A program made the translations under genes and the position numbers. Positions 14,709-24,686 of a stretch of DNA of 64,000 nucleotides are shown here, in pieces (positions within the stretch are counted from its first letter, which is position 1; the number at the start of each line of letters is the position of its first letter). Under the pieces are notes generated by a model, which had not been told where the DNA came from, searched no databases, and was given only the letters and a program-made list of their open reading frames with translations. The stretch is from an uncultured Bacteroidales bacterium (GTDB taxonomy: Bacteria; Bacteroidota; Bacteroidia; Bacteroidales; UBA932). The stretch is taken from contig CALUPB010000005.1 of NCBI GenBank assembly GCA_944322585.1, positions 1 through 64,000 of the forward strand. The letters are read 5' to 3'.

Positions 14709-15653
14709 ATGGCTATGACGGTTGAAGTCGACAGTAATTCCGGATTTTGTGCCGGTGTCATAAGGGCTATAGACAGGGCGGAGGATTTTCTGGACCATCG
14801 CGAGGGGGCAGACAGGAAACTGTTTTCTCTCGGGGCGATAGTGCACAACGAGTCCGAACTGGAACGTCTCGGCGCAAAAGGACTTGTAACTGTCGACAGG
14901 GAGGATCTTTCCGAGATGCAGGATGCTTCGGGGGAGACGCTTCTTATCAGGGCCCACGGGGAGCCGCCGGAGACATATGCAAAAGCTGAGGCATTGGGCT
15001 TCAGGATAATAGACTGTACATGCTCGGTGGTACTGAAGCTGCAGAAAGACATCAGGACTGCATATGAAGTCCAGCACAGCGGCCTCAGGACGGGGCAGAT
15101 TGTCATCTTCGGCAAGATAGGCCATCCGGAAGTGATGGGTCTGCTCGGTCAGGTGGACGGAGACGCCGTGGTGATAGAAAACATGAAGATGCTGGAAGAT
15201 TCAGTGGCAAAGGGTATTATCGATCTTCAGCGTCCTGTAGAGATATTTTCCCAGACTACCAAAAGTCCTGCGGAGTATGCCTCCATCTGTTCCCGCCTTG
15301 AAGAGATGATGGCTTCTTTCAATGAGATGCCGATAACCCAGTTCAAGGGCCGGAACCTGCTCGTTGTGCACAATACGATTTGTTCCCAGGTGGCGACCCG
15401 TCATGCAAGACTGTCCAAATTCGCGCTTGATCACGATATAATAATTTTCGTCTCCGGCAAGGCGAGCTCCAATGGCAAGGTCCTCTGTGATTTGTGCAAG
15501 TCCTTGAACATCAGAACATATCATATATCTTCCAGTCAGGAGCTCAGGAAAGAGTGGTTCCGCAAGGAGGACAATGTGGGAGTCTGCGGAGCGACATCCA
15601 CTCCGAAATGGCTTCTGGAGCAGGTCGCTGAGACGGTACGGACTTTCCGCTGA
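14709..15653 (+). CDS. ispH: 4-hydroxy-3-methylbut-2-enyl diphosphate reductase
   Basis: 314 aa, the family's usual length. The three [4Fe-4S] ligands are visible: Cys14 (GFCAGV), Cys105 (DCTCS) and Cys225 (NTICSQVATRH). RAHGEPPE and SSNGKVLCDLCK match conserved substrate-binding segments. It makes IPP and DMAPP in the last step of the MEP isoprenoid pathway. In an operon with cmk. Confidence 0.96.
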   Translation: MAMTVEVDSNSGFCAGVIRAIDRAEDFLDHREGADRKLFSLGAIVHNESELERLGAKGLVTVDREDLSEMQDASGETLLIRAHGEPPETYAKAEALGFRIIDCTCSVVLKLQKDIRTAYEVQHSGLRTGQIVIFGKIGHPEVMGLLGQVDGDAVVIENMKMLEDSVAKGIIDLQRPVEIFSQTTKSPAEYASICSRLEEMMASFNEMPITQFKGRNLLVVHNTICSQVATRHARLSKFALDHDIIIFVSGKASSNGKVLCDLCKSLNIRTYHISSSQELRKEWFRKEDNVGVCGATSTPKWLLEQVAETVRTFR

Positions 15654-15666
15654 TTCCGAAGAAAAT

Positions 15667-15697
15667 TTTGCGGAAAACCGACAATTTTATAATTTTG
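15667..15697 (+). promoter_or_regulatory. efp promoter
   Basis: TTTG (15667-15670), 19-nt gap, TAATTTTG (15690-15697). A textbook Bacteroidota promoter that shares TTTATAATTTTGCGC with the cmk promoter. It overlaps the region just after the ispH stop. Confidence 0.75.
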
Positions 15698-15737
15698 CGC
15701 CCTGAAAACCTGACAATTATAATTAAAATTCATATAT

Positions 15738-16304
15738 ATGGCAACAACAGCTGATTTCAAAAACGGATTGTACATCAATTATAACGGCAAGCCTTGCTCT
15801 ATAGTATGGTTCCAGCATGTAAAGCCGGGAAAAGGCCCTGCTTTCGTGAAGACCAAGCTCCGCAATCTCGAGAACGGCCGTATCCTTGAGAACACTTTCA
15901 CCGCAGGAGCCAAGATCGAGACTATCAATGTCGAGAGGAGGCCGTACCAGTATCTCTATAAGGATGAGGACGGATACAACTTCATGCATGAGGAGACTTT
16001 CGAGCAGATCCATCTTGATGAAAACCTTGTGGAGAATGCAGACCTGATGAAGGAAGGACAGCACGTGGAAATGATGTTCCTTGCTGACGAGGAGAGATGC
16101 CTGACATGTGAGCTCCCTACTTATGTCGAGCTTGAAGTGACCTATACCGAGCCTGCCGTGAAGGGTGACACTGCCTCTTCCAACGCACTGAAGGAAGCCA
16201 CTCTGGAGACTGGAGCCAAGATCATGGTACCTCTTTTCATCAACCAGGGAGAAAAGATCAGGGTAAACACCACTGACCGCAGCTACGGAGAGCGCGTGAA
16301 ATAA
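15738..16304 (+). CDS. efp: Elongation factor P
   Basis: 188 aa, three OB-like domains. The modification loop reads HVKPGKGPAFVKTK with Lys32 at the tip. The C-terminal NTTDRSYGERVK is typical. EF-P rescues ribosomes stalled on proline runs. No lysine-modifying enzyme (EpmA/YmfI-type) lies nearby. It stands alone with its own promoter and terminator. Confidence 0.96.
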   Translation: MATTADFKNGLYINYNGKPCSIVWFQHVKPGKGPAFVKTKLRNLENGRILENTFTAGAKIETINVERRPYQYLYKDEDGYNFMHEETFEQIHLDENLVENADLMKEGQHVEMMFLADEERCLTCELPTYVELEVTYTEPAVKGDTASSNALKEATLETGAKIMVPLFINQGEKIRVNTTDRSYGERVK

Positions 16305-16398
16305 CGGCGGCTGGATCCGGGTATGTCTGACATTTGAAACAGTTTCCGTGACCTGCCAATGCCGTTGATATGACCCGTCAAGTTGAAGTTTCAGGCAT

Positions 16399-16443
16399 AA
16401 GAGGGATATTCCTGCATCAGGAGACAGGGATATCCCTCTTTCA
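16399..16443 (+). terminator. efp terminator
   Basis: AAGAGGGATAT (16399-16409) pairs with ATATCCCTCTT (16430-16440), 11 bp, followed by T-rich sequence. Confidence 0.75.
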
Positions 16444-16455
16444 TATTAAAAATAC

Positions 16456-16486
16456 TTTGCATTTATCGAAATAATAAGTACCTTTG
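16456..16486 (+). promoter_or_regulatory. Promoter of the phosphoesterase / PUL
   Basis: TTTG (16456-16459), 19-nt gap, TACCTTTG (16479-16486). The predicted start is just upstream of the ATG at 16514 that precedes the G9 tract. Confidence 0.7.
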
Positions 16487-16513
16487 TTGAAATCCGACAA
16501 TGAAAATACCATT

Positions 16514-17666
16514 ATGACTTTCAAATTCAAACCTGTTCGGGGGGGGGTATAACCATTTTATAGACTTCTCTTTCCGGCATCTGTCCTGTTGCCTGACAGT
16601 CTTTTTCCTAACCATCAGCCTCAATGCCCAGCACCGTGCCGACCGTGTGCATCTTGATAACGGGGATTCTTTTTCTTTCATTCTTCTCGGTGATCCCCAG
16701 GGCTATACCAAATACGACATCAACCAGCCTCTATTCGAGTTGTGTACGGCCTGGATAGCCGATAATATAGACAATCTGAACATCCGGGCGGTCCTGTGTA
16801 CAGGTGATCTCGTAGAGCAGAACGAGAATATCACCATGGACCGCAATATGCTGAACCAGACCAGCCGGGAGATGTGGGAAAGCGCATCACGTTCCATGTC
16901 TCGTCTTGACGGAAGGGTGCCTTATATCATTTCCTGCGGCAATCACGAATACGGTTATCGCAAGGCAGAAAACGGTACGACTCATTTCCCGGAATATTTC
17001 CCTTTTGAGCGCAACACCTGCTGGCGGGACTGCCTGGTCGCTGACTTCCCGAACAGGGAAGGTAAAGTCTCTCTCGAAAACGCGGCTTTCGAGTTCAGGG
17101 ATCCTGCCTGGGGCCCGGTGCTTGTCGTGGCAACGGAGTTCGCTCCCCGGGACGAAGTTCTGGATTGGATACGGGGGCTCATTTCTTCCGACAGGTTCAA
17201 GAATCACAGAGTCATACTTCTCACCCACTCTTTCCTTAGGGAAAGGACTGCCGCCAGGACTGACAACGAGTCCTACAGGCTGTCTCCTGCCAACTGGGGA
17301 CAGCAGATCTGGGACAAGTTGGTAGACAGCGCATCCAATATCGACCTTGTGATCTGCGGCCATACCGGGAAGCCGGGTGATTTCGAAGATTCCGTGGCTT
17401 ATCGCGTAGACAGGAACAGCACCGGAGTGAATGTACATCAGATGATGTTCAATGTACAGGTCCTCGGCGGAGGCTGGGAGGGCAACGGTGGTGACGGATG
17501 GCTCCGCATCCTGGAATTCATGCCTGATGGCAGGACAATCAAAGTGAAGACATATTCGCCTCTGTTCGGTATATCCCCGTCTACAAGACATCTTGCAAGA
17601 AGGACAGGAGCCTGCGACATGTTCGACATCGTTCTGGATGCACGTGGTGTCGCCGATACATTTTAG
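16514..17666 (+). pseudogene. Secreted metallophosphoesterase, signal peptide out of frame at a G9 tract
   Basis: ATG 16514 starts MTFKFKPVRGG and hits TAA after a run of nine G (16539-16547). With eight G the frame joins a signal peptide (LSCCLTVFFLTISLNAQ) and the whole downstream phosphoesterase, giving a 383-aa exported protein. As sequenced, only a GTG at 16647 could start the enzyme, and it would lack a signal peptide. Calcineurin-like motifs are intact: GDPQG, CTGDLVEQ, SCGNHEYG, LLTHSF, ICGHTGKPGD. It is either a phase-variable gene or a homopolymer sequencing error. It heads the PUL-like locus. Confidence 0.8.
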
Positions 17667-17729
17667 AAATTGATTGGATTCCTGTCGTCAACAGTATTCA
17701 ATCCAATAATTATTAATTACTAAACTATT

Positions 17730-19451
17730 ATGCTTATGTTGTACAGAAGGCTGATTTATCTGTTTTTGTGTGTCTCGGCCATGATGTATGTCTCGTGTGG
17801 GAAAGATGAGATTGATGTCCGGATGTCGGATGACCCGGGATATGCGTCTGCACCGCTTGTCTCTATCCAGGCCAAGGACGGGGACAGATGGATTGACGGC
17901 ACAATCGATCAGGAGACAAAAACTGTCTCCTTTGTCTTCCATTCTCTTGAAATCCTGACAGCTGTCGAGATGCGGACAGTTACCGATGAGACCTGGGGTA
18001 CTATGATAAGTCCCGCTTCGGAAGAATTCACTCTCGATCTCACGGAGAATCAAAGTCTTGTAGTCAATGACGGCGTGGATGACATCACATACGACATTGA
18101 CGCGTCCGTCTACCAGCTTGTCAAGAGTGCGCAGGCGACCGTGAACGGGGAGACGGTATCCGCGCAGATAGTCGGTTCCCTGATAAGTTTCAAGTTCACC
18201 ACCGTATATCTCATGAGCGAGTTTTCATCTCTGGATATAGACATCGAACTCGGTGAAGGGGCGCAGATAGTGTCTCCGTCATCATTCGAAGGGCTCGACC
18301 TTTCTTCCGGAAAGATGGAGATAAGGCTGAAGGATACGGCTGTAGACAAGGAGAAGACATATACATTGTCCGTAAGTACAGGTGATGTGATCACTCTGTC
18401 ACAGGGCTGGGAGGATGTGACGGCGCAATATGCCGGACAGTATAATCTTGCCCTGTCTCCGGAGATAAAGATCTATTCGAACAATTCCCTTGACGGGACT
18501 CCGGGAGCATATGTGTTGACTATACCTGCCGGAATGGTCGATCTGAAAGTCGTAGAGAAAGGTATGGTCACTCCTAATACGAACTGCAAGACGTCCGTCA
18601 TTCTCCGCGAAAACCGCGATTACAGCATCTTCATCCCTGTCCAGGGCCCTGGAGAATGGAGTCTGGACGGTGACGGAGCCAAGACATTTTACAGTTCTCT
18701 TGCTTTCGGACCTGACAACAGCGGAACGAAAAAAGTTCTCAGGGCTGACGGATTCGGAGATAACAGGAAGAAAATCTATGCTCCTGCGCTTGCTATCAAG
18801 GACGGCAAGGCGTACATATCCAATGCTTCTTCCGATGTCGCTAAAAACGAATTCTTGAGATATTCCGATGTCAAGGGGACGGATCCTCGGAACTGGTCTG
18901 ACATGGATGCGGCTTTCGGAGGTTATTTCCAGATTGTGGATAACGGGGCGAGCCTCATCAGCAGCGAAGGGTCGCAGGGATATGCCGTGTACAATTCATC
19001 ATACAGGGCCATCACTACACTGTGGCAGAATTTTACGAAATCATGGAAGCTCGGACCGATAACAGACCATGATGCCTTGAAGACAGGCCGTCTTGCCATA
19101 GGCTGTACCGAAAGGGGGGACCTGGTGATTTTCATGGCTGACAAACGCGTCAATACCCATAATCAGGGTCAGGGCAGGGATCTCGGTCAGGATGGCGCCC
19201 TGTCGGATACAAGGGGAGTGACCCTTTACCAGCTTGCTGCGTTGATGGCCGGCTTCGGCTGTTCGGATGCAATGACCATGGAGGACTACAACTGGTCTTA
19301 TGTGACCCTTCAGGACAATACCGACAGAGGGTATGACCTTGTGAAGACAAACAGCAGGTGGAATCTGACATCTTCCGACACTAATTATGATCCTACAAGG
19401 AAAGAGGAGTCGGCGGAACTCGGAAACATGTTTGTCGTATGTATCAAATAA
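17730..19451 (+). CDS. Surface lipoprotein with phosphodiester-glycosidase-like C-terminal domain
   Basis: 573 aa. Signal peptide ends MYVSC (Cys23). The first about 230 residues form beta-type repeats of the DUF5018 style seen in PUL lipoproteins. From about 275 to the end the sequence matches the NAGPA/phosphodiester-glycosidase layout (RLAIGCTERGDLVIFMAD, then GVTLYQLAALMAGFGCSDAM). The usual N-L-D-G-G-G-S/T motif is replaced by TMEDYNWSYVT, so it may bind rather than cleave. It lies directly before susC and is likely co-transcribed. Confidence 0.7.
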   Translation: MLMLYRRLIYLFLCVSAMMYVSCGKDEIDVRMSDDPGYASAPLVSIQAKDGDRWIDGTIDQETKTVSFVFHSLEILTAVEMRTVTDETWGTMISPASEEFTLDLTENQSLVVNDGVDDITYDIDASVYQLVKSAQATVNGETVSAQIVGSLISFKFTTVYLMSEFSSLDIDIELGEGAQIVSPSSFEGLDLSSGKMEIRLKDTAVDKEKTYTLSVSTGDVITLSQGWEDVTAQYAGQYNLALSPEIKIYSNNSLDGTPGAYVLTIPAGMVDLKVVEKGMVTPNTNCKTSVILRENRDYSIFIPVQGPGEWSLDGDGAKTFYSSLAFGPDNSGTKKVLRADGFGDNRKKIYAPALAIKDGKAYISNASSDVAKNEFLRYSDVKGTDPRNWSDMDAAFGGYFQIVDNGASLISSEGSQGYAVYNSSYRAITTLWQNFTKSWKLGPITDHDALKTGRLAIGCTERGDLVIFMADKRVNTHNQGQGRDLGQDGALSDTRGVTLYQLAALMAGFGCSDAMTMEDYNWSYVTLQDNTDRGYDLVKTNSRWNLTSSDTNYDPTRKEESAELGNMFVVCIK

Positions 19452-19471
19452 CCATTTATTGACAGAATTCT

Positions 19472-22400
19472 ATGAAACGTATAATGATATTGTTGCCGGC
19501 TCTTCTGCTGATGGCGGGTTCAGCCGGAACAGTCCGGGCGGAGATACCCGGTGAAGGGAGTCTTGCGGCTGTCCAGAATGTTTCAAGACGGATTTCCGGG
19601 AAAATCCTCGACCAGACGGGAGCTCCTGTAATCGGAGCGTCGGTAATGGTTCCCGGCACATTGCAGGGAGCCGTATCCGACATGGACGGGAATTTCTCCC
19701 TGGACGTGGAGGCGGGTGTTTCAGTCCTGGATGTCTCCTGTATCGGATATGCCTCTTACCGGCTTGAACTCGGTGACGGGAATGTATATGAAATCGTCCT
19801 TTCCGAGGACAGGGAACTTCTGGACGAAGTCGTGGTCGTCGGCTACGGCACCCAGAAAAAGGTCAACCTGACAGGTTCCGTGGCAAGCATGAGCTTCGAG
19901 AGCATCGGTACGACTTCCAGGCCTATGTTCAATGCCTCGCAGGCCCTTGCGGGAGCAATTCCGGGACTTCAGGTGATGCAGGGATCGGGTAATCCTTACA
20001 ACGAAGGATTCTCATATAACATCAGGGGTACCGGAACACTTAACTCTTCAGGTCCTCTTATCCTTGTCGACGGTATGGAACAGTCCATAGGCAACATCAA
20101 TCCTGCCGACATAGCTTCCATAACAGTCCTGAAGGATGCGGCATCCTGTGCGATCTACGGAAACAGGGGAGCGAACGGAGTGATCCTCGTCACGACCAAG
20201 AGCGGTGAAGAAGGCAAGGTCAGCATTTCCTATGACCTTACATTCTCCTATGACGAGCCGTTCAAGATTATCCACACTGTATCGAACTATGCGCAGTACA
20301 TGGAACTGATGAACGAGTCATCCTACAATGTAGGAGGTTCCGACCTTTTCTCTCAGATTACGATAAACCAGTGGAGGGAGGCTGAAAAGGATCCGAACGG
20401 CATCGCCGACAGCGGATATCCGAACTATGTAGCCTATCCTAACACCGACTGGTGGGATGAGATATACCAGAACAAATGGATGCAGAAACATTCCCTGTCG
20501 GTCAACGGCAAGAGCGGGAAGGTGGGCTACAACATGAGTCTGGCCTATATCAATAATCCAGGTATCATAGAGAACACCGGATACAAGAGATATTTCGGAA
20601 GAGTGAATGTCTATGCCGACGTTACCGACTGGCTCACTGTCGGTACGAGGATCTGGGGATATCTGACGGACAGGGAAAAGGGCAATGTGGGCTCGCTGAC
20701 CAGTCTCGATACCCAGAAGATGGTTCCGGGCGTCTATCCTTACTATAACGGAATGTATGGAGCCCCGGAGGCCAACGAAGAAGATCCTCAGTCGCATAAC
20801 CCTTTGTGGGACATGAATCTGACCCGCGGTTACAACAAGCATACACAGTTGTTCACCACATGGTATGCCAAGGTGAAATTCCTGAAATATTTCTCGTACG
20901 ACATCAACCTTTATTACAAAGACTACAGGGAAGAGCAGCAGTCTATAGATACCGACTATGGGAAATACAGTTTCTCCACAGACCAGTGGGTAGCGGCTCC
21001 GAAAGACCCGAAGGAACTCTATACCTATATGTATTACAACAGGGAGAATCACTACAAGCTGACCCAGCTGCTCAACTACCACCAGACTGTCCGGAGTCAT
21101 GACATAAGCGCGATGCTGGGATATGAGGAAGAACATTTCGTCCAGAGGAACGGGTCCCTGCAGAAGCTTGGTCTTCAGGATGCCTCCATCGGTGACCCGA
21201 GTTCTGCCGCCACTCCGTATGCATCGAGCGGCAGCGGCTACGAATGGGGAGCCCGTTCAGTGTTCGCGAGAGTCAACTATGCCCTCAAGGAGAGATACCT
21301 TTTCGAGGCGAATGTCAGGGTTGACGGGTCATCGAGGTTTGCCCCTGCATACAGATGGGGTGTCTTCCCTTCATTCTCGGCAGGCTGGAGGATAAGCGAG
21401 GAGCCTTTCCTGAAAAGTGCGCACTGGATTGACAACCTCAAGATAAGGGCATCCTGGGGACAGCTCGGGAACAACGCTATCGGCAACTATGAATGGCAGT
21501 CCACTTACGGTGCGGCCAACTATGTCCTTGGCAATACTGTAAACAGCGGAATTGCAATCACATCCATCGCCAATGTCGCCCTTGAATGGGAGAAGACATC
21601 CGTCGCCAATGTAGGTGTCGACTTCAGTTTCTTCAACAACAGGTTTACCGGTTCCGTGGATGCATATGACAAGCTCACTACCGGAATCCTCTACCGTCCT
21701 GACATGTATATGGTCATGGGAACGGCATCCGCTCCGCGTCAGAACATCGCCGATGTATCCAACAGGGGAATCGAGGTCGAATTGGGATGGAAAGACAGTA
21801 TAGGCAAGGATTTCTATTACGGGATTACCGCCAATGTCTCCTTCAACCGCAACCGTGTCACTAAATACAAGGGAGAGTTGGTGGCCGGATGGTCTGAAGA
21901 TACGGAAGGCAATCCTGTATATTCGACCAATATAGGAGATGTTTCCACGGGAAGCACTACAAGGGTCATCGAAGGGCACCAGATAAATGAATGGTATCTT
22001 CCTGATGTCTATAAGGGTTCCGGACGGTACTGGAATGCCGACGGTTCCGTAAACAAGGACGGAGGGCCGCGGGACGGTATGATCCGTACCGTGGATGACA
22101 TGAAATGGCTGAGAGCCATGGTGGAAGCGGGCTACACTTTCTATCCGAGCCAGAATATCGGTAAGGCAGGTCTCTGGTACGGGGAATATATCTATGCCGA
22201 CGCCAACGGAGACGGTATCTACGGGAACTCGTACGACAGCGTTTTCCAGGGTACGTCCACTACTCCGAAGTATAACTACGGTCTCCAGTTCTATGCGGGA
22301 TGGAAGGGTATCGATCTGTCCGTCAGCCTTTCGGGGGCAGCCGGATTCAGCATCTACTATTACAGGATGGCGTCCAATTCGAGTGCTACCATCTATGGAT

Positions 22401-22768
22401 ATACAATCGCGGAAAGCGTGGCTGAGGATCATTATTTCTTCGACCCGAAGAATCCTGACGATCCGAGGACGAACATCACTTCGAAGCAGCCGAGACTGAG
22501 CAACCTTTCCGGCAATGACCAGAGCAGCGCGTCTTCATCCCTGCATCTTGAGAAGGGGGATTTCCTCAAGCTCAGGAATGTAACCATAGGATACACTCTG
22601 CCTGAAAAGATTTCGAAGAAGATCAAGGCACAGTCCATAAGGGTGTTTGCATCCGGGGAAAACCTGTGCGCGATTACCGGATTTTCCGGAATGGATCCGG
22701 AAATGAGGGCTACTGCAGGCTATTCGACCATGAGGCAGTATGCATTGGGTTTAAATGTCACATTCTAA
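19472..22768 (+). CDS. SusC-like TonB-dependent outer-membrane transporter
   Basis: 1098 aa. Signal peptide; carboxypeptidase-like regulatory domain (ISGKILDQTGAPVIGASVMV, about 47-125); TonB-box/plug start at EVVVVGYGTQKK (about 123-134); plug with GTLNSSGPLILVDGM and SITVLKDAAS; then a 22-strand barrel ending in an aromatic-rich strand (QYALGLNVTF). SusC proteins import oligosaccharides captured by the SusD partner. It is followed immediately by susD, confirming the pair. Confidence 0.95.
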   Translation: MKRIMILLPALLLMAGSAGTVRAEIPGEGSLAAVQNVSRRISGKILDQTGAPVIGASVMVPGTLQGAVSDMDGNFSLDVEAGVSVLDVSCIGYASYRLELGDGNVYEIVLSEDRELLDEVVVVGYGTQKKVNLTGSVASMSFESIGTTSRPMFNASQALAGAIPGLQVMQGSGNPYNEGFSYNIRGTGTLNSSGPLILVDGMEQSIGNINPADIASITVLKDAASCAIYGNRGANGVILVTTKSGEEGKVSISYDLTFSYDEPFKIIHTVSNYAQYMELMNESSYNVGGSDLFSQITINQWREAEKDPNGIADSGYPNYVAYPNTDWWDEIYQNKWMQKHSLSVNGKSGKVGYNMSLAYINNPGIIENTGYKRYFGRVNVYADVTDWLTVGTRIWGYLTDREKGNVGSLTSLDTQKMVPGVYPYYNGMYGAPEANEEDPQSHNPLWDMNLTRGYNKHTQLFTTWYAKVKFLKYFSYDINLYYKDYREEQQSIDTDYGKYSFSTDQWVAAPKDPKELYTYMYYNRENHYKLTQLLNYHQTVRSHDISAMLGYEEEHFVQRNGSLQKLGLQDASIGDPSSAATPYASSGSGYEWGARSVFARVNYALKERYLFEANVRVDGSSRFAPAYRWGVFPSFSAGWRISEEPFLKSAHWIDNLKIRASWGQLGNNAIGNYEWQSTYGAANYVLGNTVNSGIAITSIANVALEWEKTSVANVGVDFSFFNNRFTGSVDAYDKLTTGILYRPDMYMVMGTASAPRQNIADVSNRGIEVELGWKDSIGKDFYYGITANVSFNRNRVTKYKGELVAGWSEDTEGNPVYSTNIGDVSTGSTTRVIEGHQINEWYLPDVYKGSGRYWNADGSVNKDGGPRDGMIRTVDDMKWLRAMVEAGYTFYPSQNIGKAGLWYGEYIYADANGDGIYGNSYDSVFQGTSTTPKYNYGLQFYAGWKGIDLSVSLSGAAGFSIYYYRMASNSSATIYGYTIAESVAEDHYFFDPKNPDDPRTNITSKQPRLSNLSGNDQSSASSSLHLEKGDFLKLRNVTIGYTLPEKISKKIKAQSIRVFASGENLCAITGFSGMDPEMRATAGYSTMRQYALGLNVTF

Positions 22769-22780
22769 ATGTTCAGGGGA

Positions 22781-24652
22781 ATGAAAAAGATTCATAAAAT
22801 ATTCGTATCGGCGGCAGGCGCCGTATTGTCTGCTGCCATGATGCTCATGACATTGGGCGGATGTGCAGACATCCTGAATCTGACTCCGACCAATACAGTG
22901 GCAAGTGCAAACGTATGGCAGGATGCCTCTCTTGCACGTTCGGCCGTGCTCGGAGTCTACAATGAATTCTATGCAAGATATTCATACGGAGGAGGAGACT
23001 GGTGGGGAGAGACTTTCGAGACATATTCTTCCGTGATGGACAATGACAAGAACTGGAGGGAGAACGTAACGGTCTGCTATGGCTCGGCCACCCCGTCTTC
23101 AGGGACATTTTCCAACATGTACAAGTATTATTACACATTCGTCTTCAGGGCAAATGATGTGATATCACATATCGATCAGGTTCCTGACATGGATGCCGAG
23201 GAGAAAGCCAGACTGAAGGCAGAGGCCAAATTCCTTAGGGGTTATGCCTATATGGTCCTTAACATATTGTGGAGGGGAGTGCCTCTGTATCTTGAATATC
23301 TGGACAATCCGGGTGACGCCAACCGTCCGAGATCCTCCGAGGAGCAGGTGTGGAATGCGGTTATAACCGATTTCACCGACTGCATCAATGAACCGTCCCT
23401 TCCGGACAAATATCCGGCCGGGAGCAATGATTACGGACGCGTCACCAAGGGGGCGGCCTACGCTTTCAGAGGACAGGCATACCAGTTCCTTGCCGCTGCG
23501 GCAGACAATCCCGACGAATATCTGAAGGCTGCGCTCAGCGACTTCGAGGAAATAGAAAAATTGGGCTATTCCCTGTATCAGGGAGCCGGTCAGGACAGTT
23601 ATTTTGAACTGTTCAAGCCGGCCAACGAACAATGTGACGAGATTATCTTCTCGATACAGTGTACGGTGCAGAACGGCATGGGCAATCCGAGAGCTATCCT
23701 TTACGGAAGCCGTGTGACCGGAGGTTCCGCTTGGAACAACTATCTTCCGAATCCTGCCTTTGTCGAGTCTTTCGAAAATGCCGACGGCTCCGTCTTCGAT
23801 TGGGAGGATTATTTCCCTGAATGGAACAGCATGACTCCGCAGCAGCGCAGCGTGTTTTTCCTGAGGGACGGCATGACAGAGGATGAGAAGACGAGGATGG
23901 AGGCATACGGGGCGGATATGACGAAATATCTCGACTCGGGCAACGAGGCCAGGATCCTTGCCGCATATTCAGCACGCGACCCTCGTCTGGCAATGTCTGT
24001 GATAACACCGTATGCGACATATGTGGGATCCTCTGCCGGGCTTGAGCATACTTATACTCTAAGATGGCCTTACCGTGGCTCCGACACCGCTGAACCTTTT
24101 GATATCAGGACAGATACCAATGACAAGTTTTATTATCTATGGAGAAAATATGTTCCGGAAGGTCTGGAATGTACCACCAGATGGGTCTATGAAGAAGACA
24201 TCCTTCTTTGCCGGTATGCCGAAATACTGCTCAGGAGGGCCGAATGTCTTAACGAGCTCGGAAGGACGGACGAGGCTGTGGATCTTGTCAACAAAGTGAG
24301 AGCCCGTGCAGGTCATGTGCTTCTGGACGATCCCCGGCACCCGGCTACCGCCGTAGAAGGTCAGGAAGATATGCGTGAACGGATCAGGAACGAATTCTAT
24401 TGGGAGCTTGGCGGAGAAGACAGCATGTACTTCAATGAACTGAGATGGGGCAACTGGATCGAGAGGAAGTTCTATGACCGCTCTTCCGGACAGACATCGT
24501 CTGCAGTCAATTCCAACGGACTCATGCAGATATGGGGTGAGACTACCTATAACTGGATTCTTCTCGGGGACTATGTACAGGTTTGGCCTATCCCTGCGAA
24601 GGAAAGGGAGATGAACCCGAGCCTTACCCAGAACCCGGGCTGGATGGATTAA
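22781..24652 (+). CDS. SusD/RagB-family nutrient-binding lipoprotein
   Basis: 623 aa from MKKIHKIF (an ATG 12 nt upstream is also possible). Lipobox LGGC (Cys28). SusD features: N-terminal NVWQDASLARSAVLGVYNEFY, helix-rich TPR scaffold with AEAKFLRGYAYMVLNILWRGVPL, and C-terminal LCRYAEILLRRAECLNELGRTDEAVDLVNKVRARAG. The last segment QVWPIPAKEREMNPSLTQNPGW is the standard ending. It partners with the SusC upstream. Confidence 0.95.
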   Translation: MKKIHKIFVSAAGAVLSAAMMLMTLGGCADILNLTPTNTVASANVWQDASLARSAVLGVYNEFYARYSYGGGDWWGETFETYSSVMDNDKNWRENVTVCYGSATPSSGTFSNMYKYYYTFVFRANDVISHIDQVPDMDAEEKARLKAEAKFLRGYAYMVLNILWRGVPLYLEYLDNPGDANRPRSSEEQVWNAVITDFTDCINEPSLPDKYPAGSNDYGRVTKGAAYAFRGQAYQFLAAAADNPDEYLKAALSDFEEIEKLGYSLYQGAGQDSYFELFKPANEQCDEIIFSIQCTVQNGMGNPRAILYGSRVTGGSAWNNYLPNPAFVESFENADGSVFDWEDYFPEWNSMTPQQRSVFFLRDGMTEDEKTRMEAYGADMTKYLDSGNEARILAAYSARDPRLAMSVITPYATYVGSSAGLEHTYTLRWPYRGSDTAEPFDIRTDTNDKFYYLWRKYVPEGLECTTRWVYEEDILLCRYAEILLRRAECLNELGRTDEAVDLVNKVRARAGHVLLDDPRHPATAVEGQEDMRERIRNEFYWELGGEDSMYFNELRWGNWIERKFYDRSSGQTSSAVNSNGLMQIWGETTYNWILLGDYVQVWPIPAKEREMNPSLTQNPGWMD

Positions 24653-24655
24653 GCG

Positions 24656-24674
24656 ACTGTTTTGACAAAACAGT
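24656..24674 (+). promoter_or_regulatory. Hairpin between susD and the GH43 gene
   Basis: ACTGTTTT (24656-24663), loop GAC, AAAACAGT (24667-24674). It may reduce read-through or protect the upstream transcript. It resembles hairpin motifs at 54662-54688, 28984 and 55299. Confidence 0.45.
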
Positions 24675-24686
24675 TTCTAAATAATA

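Noticed and set aside
20318-22432. Long minus-strand ORFs (272 and 353 aa)
   Set aside because: Antisense to susC; no start signals or recognisable domains.
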